Shown here piece after piece: positions 7,782 through 13,433 of a stretch of DNA of 13,433 nucleotides; positions within the stretch are counted from its first letter, which is position 1; every line of letters begins with the position of its first letter. A program made the translations under genes and the position numbers. This DNA comes from CBFGWV01 sp965652545 (lineage in GTDB: Bacteria > Pseudomonadota > Gammaproteobacteria > Competibacterales > Competibacteraceae): the NCBI GenBank assembly GCA_965652545.1, contig CBFGWV010000122.1, positions 1-13,433 on the forward strand, read 5' to 3'. The notes beneath the pieces are model-generated. The model ran no database searches. It was not told the DNA's origin and saw only the letters and a program-made list of their open reading frames with translations.

Positions 7782-7788
7782 TCTCCCT
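7782..7788 (-). promoter_or_regulatory. Ribosome binding site of vgrG
   Basis: AGGGAGA on the minus strand lies 7 nt before the vgrG ATG at 7774. It is a close match to the anti-Shine-Dalgarno and supports that start. Confidence 0.6.
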
Positions 7789-7994
7789 GTATACGGGTGA
7801 TAGTGAGGCGCAGGCACAGGCGGCGACAAAGGCCACAGCGGCACGGTTTCGTGCTCGCGGATCATGATATTCCGAGGTATTTCGGCACCTGGCCGAATGG
7901 CTGGAACCATGCTGGGCAATGAACATGTCGAACATCCCGATTGTTCTTCAGCGCTTGCTGATAGTCCTTTAGTTCCAGTACGTATTGGGCGAAA

Positions 7995-8016
7995 TTCCAT
8001 TCGGCAGCGAATGGAA
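7995..8016. repeat. Perfect 9-bp inverted repeat (hairpin)
   Basis: TTCCATTCG and CGAATGGAA flank a 4-nt loop with no mismatch. On the minus strand the stem is followed by a short T-run (TTTCG), giving a weak terminator-like shape about 220 bp upstream of vgrG. It could be a terminator, a leader hairpin or a protein-binding palindrome. Only the structure is certain. Confidence 0.5.
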
Positions 8017-8111
8017 AGAAGCTTTGCGATTGCCGGAGCGAACTATGTTGTATTCGAACCAGGGTGTCAACTCGCCGGCCCCAGGACACCGTGAGCAGGC
8101 GCGACATATAA

Positions 8112-8132
8112 CAGTTTTCTAATTCAGTTTTC
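8112..8132. repeat. Short direct repeat CAGTTTTC x2, 13-nt period
   Basis: CAGTTTTC occurs at 8112-8119 and again at 8125-8132 in an AT-rich patch; the minus strand reads GAAAACTG twice. It lies about 340 bp upstream of vgrG and could be a tandem regulator site. With 8-bp copies in AT-rich sequence, chance is a fair alternative. Confidence 0.3.
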
Positions 8133-8325
8133 GCTTATATTTATCCCAATTACCTACGCCACAGTACGGTCACGCACGACGCACCGAGTCTGATGATCCT
8201 CGCGGGCGCAGTGCGTCTGACTGGCGCGGCGATAGCGAATAGATCCGCGCCATGCTCATGGCCGGCTTTCAGCTGGCGGCCGAGTACAACTTAAGCGATC
8301 CCAGGATGGTCACGCCGACAGGCTC

Positions 8326-8985
8326 CTACGGCAAGGAGGCGGACGTGCCGGTCTCGGCCGGCTGCCAGCCGTGCCGGGCGAAGAACCGGTCCAGTTCGCG
8401 TTGTTGCGGTGCCTGCCCTGTGAAGATTTCGACGTAGTCGGGGATGCGTTCCATGCGGGCCGAGATGTCCTCTTCGGTGCGCATGGAGATGTAGCCGATC
8501 TGTGTGAGGTAGATGGTCCTCGCCCTGACGTCCGCCGCCAACGCGGCGTAGCCGAAGCGCAGAAACATGTCCTTCAAGGCTTGAAGGCGTGCATGGTCGG
8601 CGGCGTGGATGTCTGCCGCCACGCTGGCGGACTGCAAGGCCCAGCTTCGCACCGCGTATTCGAACTGAGCGTCGAAGAGTGCCGGATCGAGCCAGCAGTC
8701 GAAGACGTTCAAGATGGCCTCGGCGACACTGTCGGCATACGCACCGGCCTGCTTCACGAGGTTGCCGGTGTTTTTGCTGCGCCAGCGCTCGATGAGCTTG
8801 GCAAGCAGTTCGTCCCTATCCTTGAAGAACCAGTAAAAGCTGGTGCGCGACAGGTTGAGCTTTTTTGCCAGCGGCAGAATGCGAACGGCATCGACGCCTG
8901 ACAGCAGCAGGTCCTCATAGGCCGCTTGCAGCCATACATCGGCCGACCCGCGCCAACCCGATTCCACCGTCGCCCGCTCGTTCAT
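8326..8985 (-). CDS. TetR/AcrR-family transcriptional regulator
   Basis: A 219-residue regulator. The N-terminal DNA-binding domain (about 14-70) has the TetR layout: helix 1 ADVWLQAAYEDLLLSG, helix 2 VRILPLAKKL, then the recognition region LSRTSFYWFFKDRDELL, equivalent to the usual 'S..tlY.hF..KdeLl'. The remaining 150 residues are helical and would form the ligand-binding and dimerisation domain; it is too divergent to name a ligand. The gene is transcribed away from the 9112 oxidoreductase, with 126 bp between their starts, and two operator-like palindromes lie in that gap. This is the usual arrangement for a repressor of the neighbouring catabolic gene that also controls itself. The inducer may be the oxidoreductase substrate, but that is inference. 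The start has only a weak ribosome binding site. Confidence 0.9.
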   Translation of the reverse strand: MNERATVESGWRGSADVWLQAAYEDLLLSGVDAVRILPLAKKLNLSRTSFYWFFKDRDELLAKLIERWRSKNTGNLVKQAGAYADSVAEAILNVFDCWLDPALFDAQFEYAVRSWALQSASVAADIHAADHARLQALKDMFLRFGYAALAADVRARTIYLTQIGYISMRTEEDISARMERIPDYVEIFTGQAPQQRELDRFFARHGWQPAETGTSASLP

Positions 8986-9028
8986 GGCCGGATGCTAGCA
9001 ACGGGTTGGTCTCCGGCGCAACAGGAAT

Positions 9029-9042
9029 GTACACATGTGAAC
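9029..9042. promoter_or_regulatory. Operator-like palindrome 1 (probable TetR site)
   Basis: GTACACATGTGAAC is a 14-bp palindrome with a single mismatched pair, its core being the perfect CACATGTG. It lies just upstream of the -35 box of the plus-strand promoter and about 45-60 bp before the TetR start codon, where bound protein could also block tetR transcription. Confidence 0.5.
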
Positions 9043-9049
9043 TGATAAA

Positions 9050-9079
9050 TTGACACTGGTGAACAGTTCTTTCTACAGT
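9050..9079 (+). promoter_or_regulatory. Sigma-70 promoter for the oxidoreductase gene
   Basis: A perfect -35 hexamer TTGACA (9050-9055) is followed after 18 nt by TACAGT (9074-9079), matching 4 of 6 bases of TATAAT. Transcription would start near 9086, leaving a leader of about 26 nt with AGGG (9101-9104) 7 nt before the ATG at 9112. The second operator-like site overlaps the -35 box. Confidence 0.6.
9051..9064. promoter_or_regulatory. Operator-like palindrome 2 (probable TetR site)
   Basis: TGACACTGGTGAAC agrees with palindrome 1 at 10 of 14 positions, sharing ACAC and GTGAAC. Its centre is 22 bp away, about two helical turns, so both sites face the same side of DNA. It overlaps the TTGACA box, so occupancy should repress the plus-strand gene. 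Confidence 0.45.
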
Positions 9080-9111
9080 ATCGGTACTCAGACCATCCGC
9101 AGGGCTTTCCC

Positions 9112-11148
9112 ATGTCGCGCGATCCCCTCCTCCAGCCTTATCAGCTCAAGCATCTGACCTTGAAGAACCGGATCATGACCACGGCGCACGAGCCGGCATA
9201 TCCGGAGGACGGCATGCCCAAGGAGCGCTACCGCGCCTACCACGTCGAGCGTGCCAAGGCGGGTATCGCGATGACAATGACGGCTGGCTCCGCAGCGGTA
9301 TCGCGCGACAGCCCGCCGGTGTTCAACAACCTCCTCGTCTACAAGGACGAGGTGGTGCCTTGGATGCGCGACCTGGCCGATGCCTGCCACGAGCACGGCA
9401 CGGCGGTGATGATTCAGCTCACCCACCTGGGGCGGCGGACACGCTGGGACAAGGCATTCTGGCTTCCGGCGGTATCGCCTTCGCACAACCGCGAGGCTGC
9501 CCATCGCGCCTTCCCGAAGAAGGCTGAGGACTGGGACATCGAGCGCATCATCCAGGACTACGCCGATGCCGCCGAGCGCATGCAAGCGGCCGGCCTCGAC
9601 GGTATCGAGCTGCAAGCCTATGGCCATTTGATGGACCAGTTCTGGTCACCGTTGACCAACACGCTCGATGAGCCGTATGGCGGCACGCTGGACAACCGAC
9701 TGCGCTTTACCTTCGATGTGCTGCGGGCGATCCGCAAGCGGGTGGGTGCCGAATTCATCGTCGGTATGCGCTACACCGCGGATGAAGACCTGGTTGGCGG
9801 GCTGACCAAGCAGGATGGCCTGGCCATTTCGCACAAGCTCAAGGACAGCGGCCTGGTCGACTTTCTCAATGTCATCCGCGGGCACATCGACACCGATGCG
9901 GGCCTGACGGATGTGATCCCGATCCAGGGCATGGCCAACTCGCCGCACCTGGATTTCGCCGGCGAGATCCGCGCGGCGACGAACTTCCCGACCTTCCATG
10001 CGGCCAAGATCCCCGATGTGGCCACGGCCCGCCATGCTATCGCCTCGGGCAAGATCGACATGGTCGGCATGACCCGCGCACACATGACCGACCCGCACAT
10101 CGTGCGCAAGATCATCGAGGGGCGCGAGGATGACATCCGGCCCTGCGTCGGCGCCAACTATTGCTTGGACCGGATCTACCAGGGCGGGTCGGCGTATTGC
10201 ATTCACAACGCGGCCACCGGGCGCGAGCTGACCATGCCGCACGAGGTGCCACCGGCGGCGGTCAAGCGCAAGGTCGTCATCGTCGGTGCCGGCCCGGCCG
10301 GCCTGGAGGCCGCCCGCGTGGCCGCCGAGCGCGGGCACGATGTGGTGGTGTTCGAGGCGGCCAACGACCCCGGCGGCCAGGTGCGCCTCACCGCGCAGAG
10401 CCCGCGCCGACAGGAGATGATCAGCATCATCGACTGGCGCATGACACAGTGCACGAGCCGGGGTGTGCGCTTCCACTTCAACACCTGGGCCGAAGCCGAC
10501 ACCGTCCTGGCTGAATCCCCGGACGTCGTGATCATCGCCACCGGTGGCCTGGCGCATACCGATGTGCTGTCTGCCGGCAACGAGTTGGTGGTCTCCAGTT
10601 GGGACATCATCGCCGGCGACGTGGCGCCGGGGTCCAACGTCATCCTGTTCGACGACGCCGGTGACCATGCCGCCTTGCAGGCGGCCGAACGCATCGCCGA
10701 AACCGGCGCCAGGCTGGAGGTCATGACACCGGACCGGTCGTTCGCACCGGAGGTAATGGCAATGAACCTCGTCCCCTACATGCGCGCCCTGCAGAAGCTG
10801 GACGTCACGTTCACCGTCACCTACCGGATGGAGTCGGTACACCGCGACGGTACGGACCTGGTTGCGGTCATCGGCAGCGACTACGGCGGTGTGCGAAAAG
10901 AGCGGCGGGTCGACCAAGTCGTCATCAACCACGGCACGATCCCCCTGGACGAGCTGTATTTCGAGCTCAAACCGTTGTCGTCCAACCAGGGCGCGGTGGA
11001 CTACGACGCGCTCATTGCGGGGCAGCCGCAGACCGCCTCCGGTGACGGCGACGGGCGGTTCCAGCTCTTTCGGATCGGCGATGCGGTATCGGCGCGAAAC
11101 ACCCACGCGGCGATCTTCGATGCGCTGAGGCTGATGAAGGATATCTGA
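9112..11148 (+). CDS. DgcA / N-methylproline demethylase-type FMN-FAD-Fe/S oxidoreductase
   Basis: A 678-residue flavoprotein of the trimethylamine dehydrogenase / 2,4-dienoyl-CoA reductase class. An N-terminal Old Yellow Enzyme-type FMN barrel (about 1-345) shows LKNRIMTTAHEPAY, VMIQLTHLGRRTRW, IELQAYGHLMDQFWSPLTN and PYGGTLDNRLRF. A Cys cluster follows (about 345-366), then an FAD/NAD(P)-binding part with VVIVGAGPAGLEAARVAAERG (about 387-407), ending FRIGDAVSARNTHAAIFDALR. Its closest remembered relatives are DgcA (dimethylglycine demethylation) and N-methylproline demethylases, which share the CVGANYC element and the C-terminal signature. It probably oxidatively removes an N-methyl group from a small N-methylated amine or amino acid; the exact substrate is not shown. 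The Cys pattern is CVGANYC-x11-C, lacking the second Cys of the usual C-x2-C-x3-C-x11-C. No dgcB, ETF or other demethylation gene is nearby. It is expressed alone from its own promoter under the adjacent TetR regulator. Confidence 0.88.
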   Translation: MSRDPLLQPYQLKHLTLKNRIMTTAHEPAYPEDGMPKERYRAYHVERAKAGIAMTMTAGSAAVSRDSPPVFNNLLVYKDEVVPWMRDLADACHEHGTAVMIQLTHLGRRTRWDKAFWLPAVSPSHNREAAHRAFPKKAEDWDIERIIQDYADAAERMQAAGLDGIELQAYGHLMDQFWSPLTNTLDEPYGGTLDNRLRFTFDVLRAIRKRVGAEFIVGMRYTADEDLVGGLTKQDGLAISHKLKDSGLVDFLNVIRGHIDTDAGLTDVIPIQGMANSPHLDFAGEIRAATNFPTFHAAKIPDVATARHAIASGKIDMVGMTRAHMTDPHIVRKIIEGREDDIRPCVGANYCLDRIYQGGSAYCIHNAATGRELTMPHEVPPAAVKRKVVIVGAGPAGLEAARVAAERGHDVVVFEAANDPGGQVRLTAQSPRRQEMISIIDWRMTQCTSRGVRFHFNTWAEADTVLAESPDVVIIATGGLAHTDVLSAGNELVVSSWDIIAGDVAPGSNVILFDDAGDHAALQAAERIAETGARLEVMTPDRSFAPEVMAMNLVPYMRALQKLDVTFTVTYRMESVHRDGTDLVAVIGSDYGGVRKERRVDQVVINHGTIPLDELYFELKPLSSNQGAVDYDALIAGQPQTASGDGDGRFQLFRIGDAVSARNTHAAIFDALRLMKDI

Positions 11149-11251
11149 CCCCCGGGTGAGGAATCACTTAGCCCAGTTGGCACCGACGATATATCGGTCA
11201 CGACACGTCGACAGCAGAGCATTGAGCACCGATCAGCAAAGGACTGGAGGC

Positions 11252-13150
11252 TCAGGCAACGACATGCTCGGCTTCCGTCAAGGGTATGGTCGTCGGCGCG
11301 TCGGCCGGCGACCGCCCCTCCTCCATCCGCTTGAGCAGCTGGTAATCGGCGGTGGCCAGCGGAATGCGCTTGCCGTCGCGCTCGATAATGACTTTGCGCG
11401 CATGCGCCCAGGCCACGAGTGAGACGGCGTTGTCGTCGGGCAGGCGGCCGGTGAGTGCGACTTCGGCCTGCTGATGATCGATGCGCTCGACGATGGGGCC
11501 GCTGTTGAGGCCTCGCGTATCACGCAACTCGAAGGCATCACCACGCGGGGCGACATGCAGCACCGGGCGCGCGGTGCGCGGCCCCTGCCAGGCCCTGACC
11601 CACTGGCCGAGCTCCTCTTGTATGGCCGGTATGACGTCGTTGTACTGCAGGGACGCACTGGCAAAATCGCAATCGAAAAAGTACGCGACCTTGTCCGCCG
11701 GGGCATCGGCCGGCAGCACATCGCGATAGGCCTGAAACGGCCGCATGGCCGAAATGCCGAAATGCTCCGGCCGGTCGAAATACGGGGAGAAGCGGCTGAT
11801 CACCACCGGTCGCGCCGTGATCGACGAGGGCGGAAGGTGCCTGAGCAACGGCAACAGCTCCAGGGTATCGAGGTAGTACGCCAGCTCATCGCCCGGGAAG
11901 CCGTACAGCACATGCCAGCGGACGGTCATGTCGAACACCCGCGCATAGCGCAAGGTGGCGATGCTGTGCGCGACCGATGAGCCCTTCTTCATCAGTGCCA
12001 GCAGACCGCTGGACAACGCCTCTATACCCGGCTGTACGTCATTGACCCCGGCCTCGGCCAATACACGCACCTGATCGAGCGTAAGGTTCGATTTGAGCTC
12101 GTAGAACAGGTTCAGCGCCGGCAACTCGTCCCGTATGCGCGGCAGCAATGCGCGGAAATACTGATGCGGCATGATGTTATCGGTCATGGCCAGACGCTGG
12201 CCCGGATACTGCGCCGTGATGTCCCACAGTTCTTCGAGCACGCGGTCGGGCGACTTTTGCCGAAACCCCATGCCCTCGCCATTGAGGCCGCAGAAGGTGC
12301 AATGGCTTTTCTGGCCCCACCAACAACCGCGGCTGGACTCGTAGGGCAGGCAGCACTGCTGGTTGCGAAGCGTCGGGCTGTCGGGAATGAAAGCCTGGAA
12401 CTGCTGAAAATACTCCGCAAAATCCGGTGTCGGCAGGGCGTCCAGATCCTGGCACGGCGAGCCCTGGACGATTGGCTGCTGCGGCAGGCGGCCCTCGGCA
12501 TGCTCGCGCAGAAAAGCGACGAAGCTCGCCTCGCTCTCGCCGGAGAAGACAAAGTTCACAAAAGGCGCGATGGCTTGCACGCCCTCGGCCATCTCGCCCT
12601 CGCAGTTGGCGCCGCCGACGATGCGCACGGTGTCCGGCCGCTCACGCGCCAGGGCGCGCAGCAACGCCAGGCCGGGCGCGGTTTGCTCGAACATCGACGT
12701 GGTCCCGACGATGGCCGGGCAGGCCTGCGCCAGCATCGGTGCGCCGGTGGCCAGCCAACGGCCGGCCTGCTCCTCCACCTCCAGCAACTGCCGCAGGCTT
12801 CCGCGCACCGACTCACGGGCCTGACCGGTCACCCGCAGGTAGTCGTCCACCACATTGGCCGCGCCATCATGGCCCAACGGCGGCGTTCCGAAGGCAAAGC
12901 GCGTGAACAACCGCTCCCCCAGCAGCCAGCCCTGCGGCATGCCCAGCAAGGACTTGTACGGCTGCTCGCCGATCCACTGGGCGAACCAGATGTTGGCGTA
13001 GAACACGCTCACGCGGAACCCGGCCGCGCGCGCGCAGGCCTGGAGCACGTGTACGCCCAGGCAGGGCCGGTCCAGCGGACCGAACGGGGGGACGATCAAC
13101 AGCACATCGCAAGGCGCAATCAGCGAATCGATGCTTTTCATACGGTCCAT
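11252..13150 (-). CDS. Cobalamin-binding radical SAM enzyme, RiPP maturation family
   Basis: A 632-residue B12-dependent radical SAM protein. The N-terminal cobalamin-binding Rossmann-type domain (about 10-220) has VLLIVPPFGPLDRPCLGVHV, IVGTTSMFEQTAPGLALLRA, VRIVGGANCEGEMAEG and VNFVFSGESEASF. The radical SAM barrel (about 265-500) carries SRGCWWGQKSHCTFCGLNG, with Cys276, Cys284 and Cys287 in a C-x7-C-x2-C pattern to hold the 4Fe-4S cluster, plus MTDNIMP, YELKSNL, GVNDVQPGIEALSSG and HVLYGFPGD. This C-x7-C signature is typical of the RiPP-maturation radical SAM family (TIGR03975 type), whose members C-methylate or otherwise modify ribosomal peptides. A C-terminal extension of about 130 residues follows. 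I chose the ATG at 13150 because GAGGGAGG (13165-13158) sits 7 nt before it; an in-frame GTG at 13156 is too close to that site. It converges with the oxidoreductase gene (103-bp gap) and diverges from the right-edge gene. Confidence 0.88.
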   Translation of the reverse strand: MDRMKSIDSLIAPCDVLLIVPPFGPLDRPCLGVHVLQACARAAGFRVSVFYANIWFAQWIGEQPYKSLLGMPQGWLLGERLFTRFAFGTPPLGHDGAANVVDDYLRVTGQARESVRGSLRQLLEVEEQAGRWLATGAPMLAQACPAIVGTTSMFEQTAPGLALLRALARERPDTVRIVGGANCEGEMAEGVQAIAPFVNFVFSGESEASFVAFLREHAEGRLPQQPIVQGSPCQDLDALPTPDFAEYFQQFQAFIPDSPTLRNQQCCLPYESSRGCWWGQKSHCTFCGLNGEGMGFRQKSPDRVLEELWDITAQYPGQRLAMTDNIMPHQYFRALLPRIRDELPALNLFYELKSNLTLDQVRVLAEAGVNDVQPGIEALSSGLLALMKKGSSVAHSIATLRYARVFDMTVRWHVLYGFPGDELAYYLDTLELLPLLRHLPPSSITARPVVISRFSPYFDRPEHFGISAMRPFQAYRDVLPADAPADKVAYFFDCDFASASLQYNDVIPAIQEELGQWVRAWQGPRTARPVLHVAPRGDAFELRDTRGLNSGPIVERIDHQQAEVALTGRLPDDNAVSLVAWAHARKVIIERDGKRIPLATADYQLLKRMEEGRSPADAPTTIPLTEAEHVVA

Positions 13151-13157
13151 GTGCACG

Positions 13158-13165
13158 CCTCCCTC
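13158..13165 (-). promoter_or_regulatory. Ribosome binding site fixing the radical SAM start
   Basis: GAGGGAGG on the minus strand is a strong Shine-Dalgarno 7 nt before the ATG at 13150. It leaves only 1 nt before the in-frame GTG at 13156, so ATG 13150 is the better start. Confidence 0.65.
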
Positions 13166-13194
13166 GCCTGTCGCGGCCCGAACCGGCTCAGGCC

Positions 13195-13241
13195 ATCACC
13201 ACCCTCATCATCCCGCAGCGGTGGGTGTGGTGATATTCACC
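13195..13241. promoter_or_regulatory. Nested inverted repeats between divergent genes
   Basis: ATCACCAC (13195-13202) is the inverted copy of GTGGTGAT (13227-13234). The right arm is also half of a second perfect palindrome, GGTGA-TAT-TCACC (13229-13241). So the half-site GGTGA occurs three times in 47 bp, in the control region between the radical SAM gene and the right-edge gene. This could be an operator for a shared regulator or a local hairpin. No clear -35/-10 pair was found. Confidence 0.35.
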
Positions 13242-13379
13242 GAAATGCTAGAACGGCAGCGCAAACGGGCTAAGCCTTACGCTATACGAGAGACGACGAA
13301 GCCGCCGCGGCCCTGGCATAGGCGGACGACCTGCGGTTATACGCCCTATCCTCACAGGTACATTGAGAGGGGAACTATC

Positions 13380-13433
13380 ATGCCGACTATCACACGCTGT
13401 CTCGGCGCCGCCATCGTCACCGGCTTGCTGGCG
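13380..13433 (+). CDS. Start of a probably exported protein, cut by the right edge
   Basis: Eighteen codons from the ATG at 13380 give MPTITRCLGAAIVTGLLA, open to the window end. A good Shine-Dalgarno (AGGGG, 13368-13372) lies 7 nt upstream, so this is very likely a true start. One basic residue followed by a run of small hydrophobic residues looks like the beginning of a Sec signal peptide, but the cleavage site is outside the window. It is divergent from the radical SAM gene with 229 bp between the starts. The mature protein is not visible; a periplasmic protein, lipoprotein or signal-bearing RiPP precursor are all possible. Confidence 0.6.
   Translation, partial: MPTITRCLGAAIVTGLLA

Larger units (their letters stand above)
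7775..8325. other. Gene-poor 551-bp region upstream of vgrG
   Basis: I find no convincing gene between vgrG and the TetR gene. Composition is less GC-rich than in the neighbouring genes, with an AT-rich patch at about 8105-8150 that could hold the vgrG operon promoter, though I could not assign clear -35/-10 boxes. It contains a perfect 9-bp hairpin (7995-8016) and a direct repeat (8112-8132). An 81-codon minus-strand frame (8107-7862) lacks a Shine-Dalgarno and resembles nothing I know; it may be chance or a decayed remnant. A long vgrG leader of this kind can carry regulatory sequence or scars of past rearrangement. Confidence 0.5.

Noticed and set aside
7862..8107. 81-codon minus-strand frame in the vgrG upstream gap
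   Set aside because: It has no Shine-Dalgarno and no family resemblance, and it contains the perfect hairpin. Its composition is less GC-rich, so a decayed remnant is possible, but it cannot be supported as a gene.
9646..11106. 486-codon minus-strand open frame opposite the oxidoreductase
   Set aside because: It lies entirely within a clear flavoprotein gene on the other strand, shows no domain and is explained by GC-rich third positions.
11182..11198. Possible bidirectional terminator between the convergent genes (ACCGA / TCGGT around CGATATA)
   Set aside because: The stem is only 5 bp and no T-run follows on either strand, so I do not call a terminator.
12164..13273. 369-codon plus-strand open frame opposite the radical SAM gene
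   Set aside because: Antisense to the well-supported radical SAM enzyme; the translation is Arg/Ala/Gly-rich with no recognisable motif.

Overview
The window comes from a high-GC proteobacterial chromosome, most likely a gammaproteobacterium. The evidence is a type VI secretion (T6SS) vgrG/eagR/rhs island, a demethylase-type flavoprotein resembling DgcA of Pseudomonas, and GC-rich codon use. No rRNA, tRNA or other marker fixes the genus, so the taxonomy is inference.

Positions 1-7774 (all minus strand) are a T6SS effector operon, read from right to left. It runs: a VgrG spike (5879-7774); an EagR/DcrB-family chaperone (5457-5879); a giant prePAAR-PAAR-Rhs effector (961-5391, or up to 5457); an unrecognised AT-rich ORF in the position of the immunity gene (275-970); and a gene running off the left edge (1-175). 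vgrG/eagR share one base (TAATG), eagR overlaps the upstream possible rhs ATG by one base (TGATG), and rhs/immunity overlap by 10 bp, so production is probably translationally coupled. VgrG is the spike, the chaperone would shield the hydrophobic N-terminus of the Rhs protein, the Rhs shell encloses the C-terminal toxin, and the next ORF would protect the producer. Base composition changes abruptly to AT-rich at the DPWGL cleavage motif, as expected if toxin tip and immunity gene were exchanged as one cassette. I recognise neither protein.

Positions 7775-8325 hold no convincing gene. They carry the vgrG ribosome binding site, a perfect 9-bp hairpin and a short direct repeat in an AT-rich patch.

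Positions 8326-11148 are a divergent pair: a TetR-family regulator (minus) and a 678-residue FMN/FAD/Fe-S oxidoreductase of the DgcA / N-methylproline demethylase type (plus). Between them a good sigma-70 promoter (TTGACA-18-TACAGT) is overlapped by one of two operator-like palindromes centred 22 bp apart. This suggests direct repression of the oxidoreductase and probable autoregulation.

Positions 11252-13150 (minus) encode a cobalamin-binding radical SAM enzyme of the RiPP-maturation family. No precursor peptide is visible inside the window. A divergent gene begins at 13380 with a signal-peptide-like start and is cut by the right edge. The unread sequence to the right should show whether a RiPP cluster is present.
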